In this document: positions 17,815 through 28,857 of the stretch, one piece after another | Numbering within the stretch: the first letter of the stretch is position 1 | Layout: each line of letters begins with the position of its first letter | Origin: Geodermatophilus bullaregiensis | GTDB lineage: Bacteria; Actinomycetota; Actinomycetes; Mycobacteriales; Geodermatophilaceae | Direction of reading: 5' to 3' | Length of the DNA stretch: 64,000 nt | NCBI RefSeq assembly: GCF_016907675.1 | Contig: NZ_JAFBCJ010000001.1 | Coordinates: 372,001-436,000 of the forward strand | The notes under the pieces: model-generated | What the model was told of the DNA's origin: nothing | Seen by the model: only the letters and a program-made list of their open reading frames with translations | The model's database searches: none | Made by a program: the position numbers and the translations under genes

Positions 17815-18725
17815 TCACAGCGGGCGGATGCCCCAGGTGGACGTCGTCGACTCCCCCGGCGCCAGCCGGCGCACCGCCTCGCCGCTGCGGAACGCGTCCG
17901 GCGGGCAGGTCATGGGCTCGACCGCCAGCCCCTGCCGCCGGCGGGACGCCGGCTCGACGACGTCGGCGCTGAACAGCTGCAGGTAGCGGTAGGAGGCGTC
18001 CATCCAGACGGCGGCGCCGTGCCCGTCCGGGCCGGTCAGCCGGACCTCGGCGACGCCGTCGGCGTCGCGCGCCAGGTCGGTGAAGCAGTCGTCGAGCCGC
18101 AGGTCCCCGAGGCGCCGGCCCGCCCGCAGGTCGTACGGCGTCCCCTCGACCGGCTCGGTGCCCACGGGCAGCAGCCGCTCGTCGGGGACGATGCGGGTGG
18201 CCGCCGGCACGGTGAGCTCGTCGCCGTCGAGCAGCCCGCTGGGCGAGGCCAGGTAGGGGTGGTGGCCCTCGCCGTAGGGCAGGTCGGCGTCGCCCTCGTT
18301 GGTGGCCGTCGTGCTCACCCGCAGCCCGCCGGTCGAGAGCTCGTACCCGACCTGCAGCCGCAGGCTGAACGGGTACCCCGGCTGCGGGTGCAGCAGGTGC
18401 TCGAGGACGACGGCGTCGTCGCTGCGGCCGAGCACCCGCCAGGCGGCGTACCGGACCAGCCCGTGCAGCGCCGCGCCCCGCTCCGGCTCGGTCACCGGTG
18501 TGACGTGCCCGGTGCCGTCCCAGGACCACACGCCGTCGCGCAGCCGGTTCGGCCAGGGGGCGAGCACCTGCCCGCGGCAGTCGGCCGCCATCTCGCCGGG
18601 ACCGAAGCCGTCGACCACGTCGCGGCCGCCGGCCCGGTAGGTGCGCAGCCCGCCGCCGACCTCGACGACGACGGCCTCGGCGTCCCCCGCGCGCAGGACG
18701 TGCTGCTCGCCCGTGGGCGGCAGGC

Positions 18726-18729
<4 letters not shown>
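17815..18729 (-). CDS. aldose 1-epimerase family protein
   Basis: A 304-residue protein starting with a GTG at 18729 that overlaps the stop of the ABC ATPase gene (GTGA). The galactose-mutarotase fold is indicated by WPNRLRDGVWSWDG, HGLVRYAAWRVL, the catalytic-histidine segment GEGHHPYLA, and LAVEPMTCPPDAF with its Glu base. It interconverts sugar anomers. Here it closes the xylan operon, where it would speed anomer exchange of released xylose or arabinose before isomerisation. Gene membership in the operon is by overlap; sugar specificity is inferred from context. Confidence 0.9.
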
Positions 18730-19796
<1,067 letters not shown>

Positions 19797-19838
19797 GGAC
19801 TTCTCCTCAGGGGTGTCGGCGGCGGTGCCGGCAGGTGG

Positions 19839-21266
19839 TCAGGTGCCGGACGCCCGGAGGCGGCCGGCGGTGAGGTCGCGGACCTCGGCGTAGCGCTCAC
19901 GGACGGCCGGCGTCGGGTCGGCCTCGTAGGTCTCGGTGCTGGTGGCCGGCCACACCGGCGGGGTGTCACCGCCGGCGAGCACCCACGCGGCCTGCCGGGC
20001 CGCGCCGTCGGCGACGTACTCCCCCGGCGGCGGCACCAGCACGGGGACGCCGAGGACCGCCGGCGCCAGCCGGCGCACGGCCTCCGAGCGGGCGCCGCCG
20101 CCGACCAGGAGGACCCGGCGCACCGGGTTGCCCTGGGCGGCGATCGCCTCCAGCCCGTCGGCCAGCCCGCACAGCAGCCCCTCGACGGCGGCGCGGGCCA
20201 GGTGCGCGGGGTCGCTCGTGGCCAGGGTCAGCCCGTGCACCGCGCCGGTCGACGTCGGCCGGTCCGGGGTGCGCTCGCCCTCCAGGTAGGGCACCAGCAC
20301 CAGGCCGCCGGCCCCGGCCGGCGCGGTGAGCGCCAGCCGGGACAGGTCCGCGTGGTCGACCCCGAGCAGCCGCGCGGTCGCGTCGAGGACGCGTGCGGCG
20401 TTGAGGGTGACGACCAGCGGCAGGAAGTTGCCGGTGGCGTCGGCGAACCCGGCGACGGTGCCCGACGGGTCGGCACTCGGTGTGGTGGAGACGGTGGACA
20501 CCACCCCGGAGGTGCCGATGGACAGGACGACGTCGCCGGGCTCGGCGTTGATGCCCAGCGCGGCCGCGGCGTTGTCGCCGGTGCCGGGCCCGAGCACGGC
20601 GCCGCCGTCGGCGGCCACCCCGGCCTGCTCCGCGGGGCCGAGCACGCGGGGCAGGACCGGGGTGCGGCCGAAGGCCCGCTCGAGCAGGTCGGGCCGGTAG
20701 GCCTCCTCCGCCGGCGACCAGTAGCCGGTGCCGCTGGCGTCGCCGCGGTCGGTGACCAGGGCGTCGAGGCCGGGACTCCCGGCCAGCACCCAGGTCAGCC
20801 AGTCGTGCGGGAGGCAGACCGCCGCCGTCCGCTCCGCGTTGGCCGGCTCGTGCTCGGCCAGCCAGCGCAGCTTGGTGACGGTGAACGACGCGACCGGCAC
20901 CAGCCCGACCGCCTCGGCCCACGCCCGCCGGCCGGCCCCGCCCTCGCCGAGCTCGGCGGTCAGGTCCGTCGCCGCCTGCGCGGAACGGGTGTCGTTCCAC
21001 AGCAGCGCGTCGCGCACGACGCGGCCGTCCTCGTCGAGGCAGACCATCCCGTGCTGCTGCCCGCCGACGGCGACCGCGGCGACGTCGGCGAGGCCACCGG
21101 CCTCCTCGACCGCCGTCCGCAGCGCCGCCTCCCAGGCGGCCGGGTCGACCTCGGTGCCGTCGGGGTGCGGCGCCCGGCCCTCGCGGACCAGGGCGCCGGT
21201 CTCGGCGTCCCGCACCACGACCTTGCACGACTGGGTCGACGAGTCGACCCCGGCCACCAGCGTCAT
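19839..21266 (-). CDS. xylB: xylulokinase
   Basis: A 475-residue FGGY-family kinase. The N-terminal domain begins [17 protein letters not shown] (phosphate-1 motif) and contains [13 protein letters not shown] and LLWNDTRS, residues typical of xylulokinases. The C-terminal domain has SIGTSGVVS and the ATP-binding [15 protein letters not shown]. It phosphorylates D-xylulose to xylulose 5-phosphate for the pentose phosphate pathway. The start codon is one base after the xylA stop, so both are in the same transcript. Confidence 0.95.
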   Translation of the reverse strand: MTLVAGVDSSTQSCKVVVRDAETGALVREGRAPHPDGTEVDPAAWEAALRTAVEEAGGLADVAAVAVGGQQHGMVCLDEDGRVVRDALLWNDTRSAQAATDLTAELGEGGAGRRAWAEAVGLVPVASFTVTKLRWLAEHEPANAERTAAVCLPHDWLTWVLAGSPGLDALVTDRGDASGTGYWSPAEEAYRPDLLERAFGRTPVLPRVLGPAEQAGVAADGGAVLGPGTGDNAAAALGINAEPGDVVLSIGTSGVVSTVSTTPSADPSGTVAGFADATGNFLPLVVTLNAARVLDATARLLGVDHADLSRLALTAPAGAGGLVLVPYLEGERTPDRPTSTGAVHGLTLATSDPAHLARAAVEGLLCGLADGLEAIAAQGNPVRRVLLVGGGARSEAVRRLAPAVLGVPVLVPPPGEYVADGAARQAAWVLAGGDTPPVWPATSTETYEADPTPAVRERYAEVRDLTAGRLRASGT

Positions 21267-21267
21267 G

Positions 21268-22458
21268 TCAGCGCGCGCCGAGCAGGTGCTCGAGCACCAG
21301 CTGGTCGACGCGCACGACGCCGGCGCCGCGCCGGGCGACGGTCTCGGCGTCGAAGTCCTCGAACGCCGAGCGGTCGGCCAGCAGGTCCTCGAAGGTCTCG
21401 CCCTCGGCCAGGGTCGGCTGGCGGAGCTCGGGCACCCGCGCGGCGGCCAGCGCCTCCTGCACCTCGGGGTCGGCGCGGAAGGCCGCGGCCCGCTCCTTGA
21501 GCAGCAGGTAGGTGCGCATGTTCGCCGCCGCTGAGCGCCACACGCCGTCCATGTCCTCGGTGCGCAGCGGCTTGTAGTCGAAGTGGCGGGGGCCGTCGTA
21601 GGCCGGGCCGCCCTGCGGGCCGCCGTTCTCCAGCAGGTCGACGGTGCTGAAGGCCTGCAGCAGGTCGCCGTGGCCGAACACCAGGTCCTGGTCGAACTTG
21701 GGCCCGTGCTGGCCGTTGAGGTCGATGTGGAACAGCTTGCCCAGCCAGATCGCCTCGGCGATGCCGTGGGTGAAGTTGAGGTTCGACATCTGCTCGTGGC
21801 CGACCTCGGGGTTGATACCGACGAGGTGCGCGTGCTCGAGCTTGGAGATGAAGGCGATGGCGTGCCCGACGGTGGGCAGGAAGATGTCGCCGCGGGGCTC
21901 GTTGGGCTTGGGCTCGAGCGCGAAGCGCAGGCCGTAGCCGCGGGCCTCGGAGTAGGCGGCCAGGGTGTCGATCGCCTCGGCGTAGCGGTCCAGGGCGGCG
22001 ATGAGGTCCTTGGCGGTGTCGACCTCGGTGCCCTCGCGGCCGCCCCACAGCACGTAGGTCTGCGCGCCGAGCTCCGCGGCGAGGTCCATGTTGCGCATGA
22101 CCTTGCGCATCGCGTACCGGCGGACCTCGCGGTCGTTGGCGGTGAGCCCGCCCTCCTTGAACACCGGGTGGGTGAACAGGTTGGTGGTCACCATCGGCAC
22201 GACCAGGCCGGTCTCGTCCAGCGCGGTGCGGAAGCGCTTGATGTGCTCGTCCCGCGCGGGGGTGTCGCTGCCGAAGGGGATCACGTCGTCGTCGTGGAAG
22301 GTGACGCCGTAGGCGCCCATCTCGGCCAGCCGGTGCACCGACTCGACGACGTCGACGGCCGAGCGGCTCGCCTCGCCGAACGGGTCGCGGCCCGGCCAGC
22401 CGACCGTCCAGAGACCAAAGGTGAACTTGTCCTCGCGGGTGGGCTGAGGTGTCGACAC
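21268..22458 (-). CDS. xylA: xylose isomerase
   Basis: A 396-residue protein starting at the GTG at 22458, six bases after GAGAGGA. Class I (actinobacterial) xylose isomerase features are present: [22 protein letters not shown] with the catalytic His, [11 protein letters not shown], the metal ligands in [10 protein letters not shown] and [10 protein letters not shown], and FHIDLNGQ. It interconverts D-xylose and D-xylulose in the cytoplasm. It sits directly upstream of xylB and 50 bases downstream of the GH51 gene. Confidence 0.97.
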   Translation of the reverse strand: MSTPQPTREDKFTFGLWTVGWPGRDPFGEASRSAVDVVESVHRLAEMGAYGVTFHDDDVIPFGSDTPARDEHIKRFRTALDETGLVVPMVTTNLFTHPVFKEGGLTANDREVRRYAMRKVMRNMDLAAELGAQTYVLWGGREGTEVDTAKDLIAALDRYAEAIDTLAAYSEARGYGLRFALEPKPNEPRGDIFLPTVGHAIAFISKLEHAHLVGINPEVGHEQMSNLNFTHGIAEAIWLGKLFHIDLNGQHGPKFDQDLVFGHGDLLQAFSTVDLLENGGPQGGPAYDGPRHFDYKPLRTEDMDGVWRSAAANMRTYLLLKERAAAFRADPEVQEALAAARVPELRQPTLAEGETFEDLLADRSAFEDFDAETVARRGAGVVRVDQLVLEHLLGAR

Positions 22459-22508
22459 GGGGGTTCCTCTCGTGGGTGGTGTGGTGCGGGTGGAGCGGGA
22501 GCCTGGGG

Positions 22509-24011
22509 TCAGTGGAGGGAGACGGCCGTCCAGGAGACCGGGGGCAGGCCGACCCGGAGCCTGCCCCCGATCAAAGCCGCTCGGGTGGTCGGCCGCAGCC
22601 GGACCCGGTCCGGCCGGTCGGTCGTGTTCGCCGCGTGCGGGTCCGGGTCGGAGAGTGTCAGTGCCTCCTCGATGGTGCTCATCCCGAGCGCTGCGACGTC
22701 GACGGTGACCTCCGCCTCCTCCGTCTGCGAGCGGTTCACGAGGAACAGCGCGGCCGCGCCGGCGTCGACCGTGGCCGCGGCGTCGACGACGGGCACCTCG
22801 CCGTGCTCGGCGGTGTCGTAGCCGGGGCAGTCGACGCCCACGTGGAGGGCGACGCCGCGCGCCAGGCGGGCGGTGGTCGCGAACGGGAAGAACGTCGACC
22901 TGCGCCACGCCGGTCCCTGCGGCTCGGCCGCGATCGGGGCGATCACGTTGACGAGCTGGGCCATCGAGGCGCTCGTCACCCGGTCCGCGTGGCGGATCAG
23001 CGACATCAGGAGGTTCCCCACGACGACGCCGTCCGCCACGGTGTAGGGCTCCTCGCTGATGGGTGGCGCGAGGGGCCAGTCGTCGATGCGCTTCGCGAGG
23101 CCCGCCGGTACCCGGGACACGTACCAGACGTTCCACTCGTCGAAGGAGACGTCGATCGTCTTCGGGCTCCTGCGCACGGCCTTCACGTGGTCGGCGGTGG
23201 CGACGACCGTCTCGATGGAGCGGTCCATGTCCGTCGCGGAGGCGAGGAAGGAGCCGAGGTCGCCGTCCTTCTCCTCGTAGTAGGCGTGGCAGGAGATGAA
23301 GTCGACGTCGTCGTAGGCGTGGGTGAGGACGGCCCGCTCCCACTCACCGAAGGTCGGCATGGCCGCGCCCGACGAGCCGCAGGCGACGAGCTCGAGGTCC
23401 GGATCGAGCCGGCGCATGGCCTTCGCGGTCCGGGCGGCGAGCTTCCCGTAGTCCTCGGCGGACAGCTGCCCGAGCTGCCACGGGCCGTCCATCTCGTTGC
23501 CGAGGCACCACATCCGCACGTCGAACGGCTGCGGCCGTCCGTTGCGGATCCGCTGGTCCGCGAGCGTCGTGCCGGAGGGCACGTTCGCGTACTCGAGCAG
23601 GTCGAGCGCTTCCGGCGTGCCGCGGGTGCCGAGGTTCACCGCCAGCATGAGCTCGGCGCCGACCTTCTCCAGCCACGAGGCGAACTCGTGCAGCCCGACC
23701 TCGTTGGTCTCCGTGCTGTGCCAGGCGAGGTCGAGCCGGACGGGGCGGTCCTCGCGCGGCCCGACGCCGTCCTCCCACCGGAAGCCGGAGACGAAGTTCC
23801 CGCCGGGGTACCGGACCGTCGTCACCCCCAGCTCCCTGACGAGGTCGATGACGTCCCGGCGGAAGCCGTCCTCGTCCGCCGCGGGATGCCCCGGCTCGTA
23901 GATGCCGCCGTACACGCCGCGTCCCATGTGCTCGACGAAGGCGCCGAAGAGCCGGCGGGACACCGGACCCACCGGTCGTGCCGGGTCGACGGTGAGGGAA
24001 GCGTGCAGCAT
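22509..24011 (-). CDS. alpha-L-arabinofuranosidase, GH51
   Basis: A 500-residue enzyme without signal peptide. GH51 landmarks: [19 protein letters not shown] at the N-terminus, [19 protein letters not shown], the acid/base Glu173 in CLGNEMDG, and the nucleophile Glu292 in [11 protein letters not shown]-terminal beta-sandwich ends at the stop. It removes arabinofuranosyl side groups from arabinoxylo-oligosaccharides. The ATG shares one base with the stop of the acetylxylan esterase gene (TGATG). The absence of a secretion signal implies action on imported oligosaccharides. Confidence 0.95.
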   Translation of the reverse strand: MLHASLTVDPARPVGPVSRRLFGAFVEHMGRGVYGGIYEPGHPAADEDGFRRDVIDLVRELGVTTVRYPGGNFVSGFRWEDGVGPREDRPVRLDLAWHSTETNEVGLHEFASWLEKVGAELMLAVNLGTRGTPEALDLLEYANVPSGTTLADQRIRNGRPQPFDVRMWCLGNEMDGPWQLGQLSAEDYGKLAARTAKAMRRLDPDLELVACGSSGAAMPTFGEWERAVLTHAYDDVDFISCHAYYEEKDGDLGSFLASATDMDRSIETVVATADHVKAVRRSPKTIDVSFDEWNVWYVSRVPAGLAKRIDDWPLAPPISEEPYTVADGVVVGNLLMSLIRHADRVTSASMAQLVNVIAPIAAEPQGPAWRRSTFFPFATTARLARGVALHVGVDCPGYDTAEHGEVPVVDAAATVDAGAAALFLVNRSQTEEAEVTVDVAALGMSTIEEALTLSDPDPHAANTTDRPDRVRLRPTTRAALIGGRLRVGLPPVSWTAVSLH

Positions 24012-25045
24012 CAGACCTCCTGCACCGGCGGTCCGGACCGCTCGGCGGACGCGGTCGGGAGGGCAGGAGGCGCCCCGAGCCGGCTGCGGAGCCAGGCCAG
24101 CTGCGCGCGCTGCTGGTGCGCCTCCCCGCCCTCGTGGTCGTTGAACGGGTAGACCTCGATCTCCTTGGGTCCGCCGTACGCGTGGTACGCCGCGAAGACG
24201 GTCGACGGCGGGCAGGTCTCGTCCATGAGGGCGACGGAGAACAGCGCCGGCGCGGACGACCGGCGGCCGAGGACCGCGCCGTCGAAGTAGGCGAGCGTCC
24301 GGAAGACGCGGTCCACGCGGTCGCGGTGCGCCTTGAGGTACCGCACGACCTCGGCGTACGGGTCGCCGCCGGCGATGCGCGTGGCCCGGGGGAAGTCGCA
24401 CAGGAACGGCACGTCGGGCAGGACCGCCCGCACCCCGGGGGCGAGCGCCGAGACGGCCAGCGCGATGCCGCCGCCCTGGCTGACGCCGGTCACCGCGACC
24501 CGGTCGCCGTCGACCTCCGGGTGGCCGCGCAGCACCTCGAGGGCTCTCGTGGCGTCGGTGTAGACCCGCCGGTAGTAGTACTCCTGCGGGGACAGCACGC
24601 CGCGGGTCAGGAACCCCGGCTGGGCGGCTGCGGAGCCCACCGGGTCGCCGGTGTCCCCCACGGTCCAGCCGCTGCCCTGCCCGCGGGTGTCGACGACGAG
24701 GTGCGCGAAGCCCGCCGACGCCCAGAGGACGTGCTCGTGGGGCAGGCCCCGTCCGCCGTTGTAGCCCTGGTACTGGACGACCCCGGGCAGCGGGCCCTCG
24801 CCCCGCAGTGCGCGGGCAGGCAGGTGCAGCCAGGCCCGCACCGGGGAGCCGCCGAAGCCGGCGAAGGACACGTCCTGGGTCTCGACGGTCACCAGGCCGG
24901 TGTCGACCGGTGCGCACGACACGTCCAGCGGCCGCTCGGCCGCCTCGGCCAGGGTCGCCGCCCAGAAGTCCCAGAGGTCGTCCGGGGCCGGGAGCTCCGG
25001 GCGGTAGCGCCGGAGCTCCTCCAGCGGGAGGTCGGTCTGCGGCAT
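24011..25045 (-). CDS. acetylxylan esterase, CE7 family
   Basis: A 344-residue alpha/beta hydrolase of the CE7 (acetylxylan esterase/cephalosporin-C deacetylase) family. Diagnostic segments are PGVVQYQGYNGGRG, VVDTRGQGSGW (RGQ motif), nucleophile GVSQGGG, the acid in LMDETCPPST and the histidine in FNDHEGG. It removes acetyl groups from short xylo-oligosaccharides. CE7 enzymes are typically cytoplasmic hexamers, which fits the missing signal peptide. It is coupled by TGATG overlaps to the GH3 gene before it and the GH51 gene after it. Confidence 0.95.
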   Translation of the reverse strand: MPQTDLPLEELRRYRPELPAPDDLWDFWAATLAEAAERPLDVSCAPVDTGLVTVETQDVSFAGFGGSPVRAWLHLPARALRGEGPLPGVVQYQGYNGGRGLPHEHVLWASAGFAHLVVDTRGQGSGWTVGDTGDPVGSAAAQPGFLTRGVLSPQEYYYRRVYTDATRALEVLRGHPEVDGDRVAVTGVSQGGGIALAVSALAPGVRAVLPDVPFLCDFPRATRIAGGDPYAEVVRYLKAHRDRVDRVFRTLAYFDGAVLGRRSSAPALFSVALMDETCPPSTVFAAYHAYGGPKEIEVYPFNDHEGGEAHQQRAQLAWLRSRLGAPPALPTASAERSGPPVQEV

Positions 25046-27399
25046 CAGGCGGGGGCCCCCGGCTCGACGACGGTCCCGGAGTGCAGCACCCGCTCGAACC
25101 CGACCGTGCGGCGGCTGCCCGTGAGGGTGGACCGCAGCACCTCCCGCACGTCGGCGCTGGAGGCACCCACCCGCAGCTCCACCTCACCCGGCTCGACGAC
25201 CCGCCTGCCGTCGCGCCCGGGGAAGGACGTGAGGTCGGCGTGCAGGGTGAACCGCACGGTGGCGGCGGACCCCGCCGCGAGGTCGACCCGCCGGGCGGCG
25301 ACGAGCGCCTGCACCGGCCGGACCACCTCGGCCGCGACGTCGTGCAGGTAGACCTGCACGACCTCGGTGACCTCGCGGTCGGTGTCGTTGCGGAGCTCGA
25401 CCTCCAGCTCGGTGGTCCCGTCGGTGCCCCACTCGGGTCCGCTGACCGACCGGACGCCCGCCCAGGTCGCCGAGCCGTACCCCAGCCCGTGACCGAACGG
25501 GAACAGCGGGGTCGGGTCCACCACGCTGACGTCGCTGCGCCGGCCCAGGGTCGCCGCGAGGTAGGTCCCGGGCTGGCTGCTGTCCGCGCGGGGGAAGCTC
25601 ACCGGCAGCCGGCCCGACGGGCTCACCCGCCCGCTGAGGACGTCGGCGATCGCGGGACCGCCCTCCTCCCCGGGGAAGAAGCCGCACACCACCGCGGCGA
25701 GCCGGTCGACCTGCCGGGAGAGCTCGTACGGGCGGCCGGCGAGCAGCACGAGCACGACCGGGGTGCCCGTCGCGAGCAGGGCCTCGAGCAGCTCCTCCTG
25801 GCGGCCGGGGAGCCGGAGGTCCACGGCGTCGCAGCCCTCCCCCGAGGTGCCGTTGCCGAACAGGCCCGCCATGTCGCCGAGGACGGCGACGCACACGTCG
25901 GCGTCGGCCGCGGCTCGCGCGGCGGCCGCGATCCCCTCGTCGTCGCCGCCCAGCACCGGGCAGCCCTCCGCGACGACGACGTCGAACGCCTCCGGGGCTC
26001 CCCTGAGCGCGTCGGCGAGCGTCGGGATGTCGACGCCCACGGGCACGTCCGGGTGGTGCACGCCGACGTGCATCGGGAACGAGTAGCAGCCGAGCATCGC
26101 CTGGGCGGTGTCGGCGCGGGGACCGACCACCGCCAGGCGCAGCCCGGGCCGCAGCGGCAGCGTCCCGTCGTTGGCGAGCAGCACGACCGAGCGGCGGGCG
26201 AGCTCCCCGGCGACGGCGCGGGACTCCTCGGAGTCCAGGCTCACCGCGCCGTCGAGGACCGCCGGCGGGTCCGGCGACCAGTCCGGGTCGAGCAGGCCGA
26301 GCTCGCACTTCTGCAGCAGGACCCGGCGCAGCGCCCGGTCCACCAGGCCCTCGTCCACGGCTCCGTCGCGCACCGCCTCGACCAGCGGCCGGCCGTAGCA
26401 GTTCACGGTCGGCAGCTCCACGTCGATCCCCGCCTGCAGGGCACGCGCGGCCGCCTCCGCCGGCGAGGCCGCCACGCCGTGCAGGGTCTGGAGGAAGGCG
26501 ATCGAGAAGTAGTCGGCGACGACGGTGCCGGTGAACCCGTAGGTCTCCCGCAGCAGGGACGTGAGCAGCGCCGGGTCCGCCGCGGCGGGCACGCCGTCGA
26601 CGTCGGTGTAGGAGTTCATCACCGACCGGGCGCCTGCCCGCAGGGCCATCTCGAACGGCGGGAGGAACACGTCGGCGATCTCCCGGGGGCCGGCGGAGAC
26701 CGGCGCGAGGTTGCGCCCCGCCCGGGAGCCGGAGTAGCCGACGAAGTGCTTGAGGGTCGCCACGACGCCGCTGGACTCCAGGCCGCGGACGTAGGCGCTG
26801 CCGATCGTGCCCACGAGGTGCGGGTCCTCGCCCATGGTCTCCTCGACCCGTCCCCAGCGCAGGTCGCGGGCGACGTCGAGGACCGGGGCGAGCCCCTGGT
26901 GGACGCCGAGCCGGCGCATGCCCTCCCCGATGAGCGCGCCCATCCGCTCCACCAGGTCCGGGTCGAAGCTGGCCGCCCAGCACAGGGGCGAGGGGAAGAC
27001 GGTCGCCGTCCACGCCGCGAGACCCGTGAGGCACTCCTCGTGCACCAGCGCGGGGATCCCGAAGCGGCCCGCGGCCACGATCTGCCGCTGGCTCTCCGCC
27101 AGGCCCTTGGCTCCCACGAACGGGTCGACGGGCGCGGTCCCGAACGGCCGGGTCAGCTGCCCCAGCCCGCGGCGGATCAGCTCGTCCCAGTCCACCGGCG
27201 CCGCGGCCATGTCGTGCTGGTGCGGGGCCACCTCGCCCTCGGTCTCGTCGATGCCCACCCACACGCCGTACAGCTGGGCGATCTTCTCCTCCAGCGTCAT
27301 GCGGGAGACGAGGTCTGCGACCCGGTCCTCCGCGGGGACGGCGGGGTCCCGCCACGGCGCCTGTCCGGTGTCCCTGCCGGTCTCGTCGTTGGTGCTCAT
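25045..27399 (-). CDS. GH3 beta-glycosidase, probably beta-xylosidase
   Basis: A 784-residue cytoplasmic enzyme. The GH3 N-terminal barrel contains GLAPVLDVARDLRWGRVEE, the KHFVGYSGS substrate-binding segment and the probable nucleophile Asp in VVADYFSI. Then come the C-terminal alpha/beta sandwich and a fibronectin-III-like tail (residues about 670-784). The start at 27399 is chosen over one seven codons upstream because it follows CGAGGG. Position among xylanase, esterase and arabinofuranosidase genes suggests exo-beta-xylosidase or mixed xylosidase/glucosidase activity; the sequence alone does not distinguish these. Confidence 0.9.
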   Translation of the reverse strand: MSTNDETGRDTGQAPWRDPAVPAEDRVADLVSRMTLEEKIAQLYGVWVGIDETEGEVAPHQHDMAAAPVDWDELIRRGLGQLTRPFGTAPVDPFVGAKGLAESQRQIVAAGRFGIPALVHEECLTGLAAWTATVFPSPLCWAASFDPDLVERMGALIGEGMRRLGVHQGLAPVLDVARDLRWGRVEETMGEDPHLVGTIGSAYVRGLESSGVVATLKHFVGYSGSRAGRNLAPVSAGPREIADVFLPPFEMALRAGARSVMNSYTDVDGVPAAADPALLTSLLRETYGFTGTVVADYFSIAFLQTLHGVAASPAEAAARALQAGIDVELPTVNCYGRPLVEAVRDGAVDEGLVDRALRRVLLQKCELGLLDPDWSPDPPAVLDGAVSLDSEESRAVAGELARRSVVLLANDGTLPLRPGLRLAVVGPRADTAQAMLGCYSFPMHVGVHHPDVPVGVDIPTLADALRGAPEAFDVVVAEGCPVLGGDDEGIAAAARAAADADVCVAVLGDMAGLFGNGTSGEGCDAVDLRLPGRQEELLEALLATGTPVVLVLLAGRPYELSRQVDRLAAVVCGFFPGEEGGPAIADVLSGRVSPSGRLPVSFPRADSSQPGTYLAATLGRRSDVSVVDPTPLFPFGHGLGYGSATWAGVRSVSGPEWGTDGTTELEVELRNDTDREVTEVVQVYLHDVAAEVVRPVQALVAARRVDLAAGSAATVRFTLHADLTSFPGRDGRRVVEPGEVELRVGASSADVREVLRSTLTGSRRTVGFERVLHSGTVVEPGAPA

Positions 27400-27480
27400 G
27401 CCCTCGGGAGTCCGTCCCATCTCGTCGTCGCGATCGCGGTGGCCGGCGTCGCCGGCGGTGCTGGGGAGTCGGTGCAGCGG

Positions 27481-28752
27481 TCAGGCCAGGGTGACCTCCG
27501 GCAGCGGCTGGTCGCGCCGCAGCGCCCAGGACCCGGAGCCGTCCCCCGCCGACACCAGGTAGTCGCCGGCCCATCCGCGCACCGACACCCGGCCCTCGCC
27601 GTCGGTCCGCAGCCGGGTCGGCGCGAGCCACCACTCCCCCTTGACCAGGCCCCGGAGGGCGTCGTAGGCCGGCTTGGGACTGCCGTCGGCGCGCACCAGG
27701 CCCGAGGGGGCGCCGAGCCAGGCCCCCCGGTCGGTGATGCCCCAGTACGTCACGGCCTGCACCGCGAGGTGCGACAGCAGCGTCCGGTAGTGGCGGACGA
27801 CGTCGTCGGCCTGCCGCTCCTCGCCCTCGGGCGTCGAGGGCCACTCGTCGACCCGGTGGTCGTTGAGGTCCACGATCTCCGGCGGCATCAGGTCCCCGGA
27901 CACCAGGGTCGTCTCGGTCCAGTGCAGCGGGAGGCCGTAGCGGGCGAACCGCTCCAGGACCTCCACCGTCCGCTCCTCGCCCCAGTAACCCTGGTGCATG
28001 TGGCTCTGCAGACCGATCGCGTCGACCTGCACCCCGGCCTCGAGGACGCCCTCGACGAGGCACTCGTAGGCCGTCGACAGGTTGAAGTCGTTCAGGACCA
28101 GCGTGGTCGCGGGGTTCGCCGCGCGCGCCTCCTCGAAGGCCAGGCGGACGGTCGGGATGCGACCGATGTGGCGGCACAGCCGGGTGATCGCGTTCTGCTC
28201 GTCCTCGTTGGCGAAGACCGGCATGATCACGACCTCGTTGATCGCGTCCCAGGTGTCGACCAGCCCCGCGAAGGACGCGACCTCCCGCCGGACCCGCGCC
28301 CGCACGATCTCCTCGACGTCGGCGTCGGGGTGCTCCCGCAGCCAGTCCGGGGCCAGCGTGTGCCAGACCAGCGGGTGACCCTTGACGGACACGCCCCGGT
28401 CGCGGAACCACGCTGCCGCGGCCTGCAGGCGGCGGGTGTCGGGCCGCCCCTGCACCGGCTCGAAGCCGGCCCAGTAGAACGGGAGGGTGGCGGTGTTGAA
28501 CAGGTCGAGCCAGAGGTCCTCGAGCCGTTCGGCCGCCGCCGGGTCGGCTCCGCCGAAGACGTTCTCGCGGGACCCGTCCCGCTCCCCGTTGGCCAGCCCC
28601 ACGAAGTCGAAGCCGGTGTTGCCGAAGGAGAAGTCGTGCCGCACCTGCTGGACCAGCACGTCCCTGTCGGCGCAGGGCGAGCCGTCGGCGAAGCGCACGG
28701 TCAGCGTGCCGTCGATGCACCGGCCGGCGTCGGTGGATGTGGAGCAGGTCAC
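27481..28752 (-). CDS. endo-1,4-beta-xylanase, GH10, intracellular type
   Basis: A 423-residue GH10 enzyme starting at the GTG at 28752. The (beta/alpha)8 barrel shows GHPLVWHTLAPDW, the acid/base Glu173 in WDAINEVV, the substrate-binding LQSHMHQG and the nucleophile Glu280 in LHWTETTLV, with WGITDRGAWLG near the end. A longer frame to 28821 would translate through the LacI-type operator and lacks a ribosome-binding site, so I reject it. There is little Shine-Dalgarno signal at 28752, so a very short leader is possible. There is no signal peptide. It heads the eight-gene leftward operon. Confidence 0.93.
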   Translation of the reverse strand: MTCSTSTDAGRCIDGTLTVRFADGSPCADRDVLVQQVRHDFSFGNTGFDFVGLANGERDGSRENVFGGADPAAAERLEDLWLDLFNTATLPFYWAGFEPVQGRPDTRRLQAAAAWFRDRGVSVKGHPLVWHTLAPDWLREHPDADVEEIVRARVRREVASFAGLVDTWDAINEVVIMPVFANEDEQNAITRLCRHIGRIPTVRLAFEEARAANPATTLVLNDFNLSTAYECLVEGVLEAGVQVDAIGLQSHMHQGYWGEERTVEVLERFARYGLPLHWTETTLVSGDLMPPEIVDLNDHRVDEWPSTPEGEERQADDVVRHYRTLLSHLAVQAVTYWGITDRGAWLGAPSGLVRADGSPKPAYDALRGLVKGEWWLAPTRLRTDGEGRVSVRGWAGDYLVSAGDGSGSWALRRDQPLPEVTLA

Positions 28753-28757
28753 CCCGA

Positions 28758-28777
28758 AATCGTTATCGACAACGATT
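28758..28777. promoter_or_regulatory. LacI-type operator between the divergent xylan operons
   Basis: A 20-bp palindrome with arms AATCGTT and AACGATT around ATCGAC; 18 of 20 positions are symmetric and the centre is TCGA. This is the shape of LacI/GalR-family operators. It overlaps a consensus -35 hexamer TTGACA (28776-28781) pointing toward the binding-protein gene and sits 6 bases before the GH10 start codon. One repressor bound here could block both operons. The likely partner is the LacI-family protein encoded at 32165. Confidence 0.8.
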
Positions 28778-28857
28778 GACAGCGCAAGCCCTTGCTGCCA
28801 CCTTCTTCGAATGTGTTCCACGCCACGGCGGCGTGCGGAAGGACGAAGGGGTCAGAC

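Noticed and set aside
22449-24152. A 567-codon rightward frame opposite the GH51 gene
   Set aside because: Composition is typical of antisense frames in GC-rich genes; the leftward frame has GH51 catalytic motifs.
24808-28779. A 1323-codon rightward frame opposite the GH3 and GH10 genes
   Set aside because: Its length results from codon-bias mirroring; it is rich in Arg, Gly, Pro and His, with no domain and no start signal.
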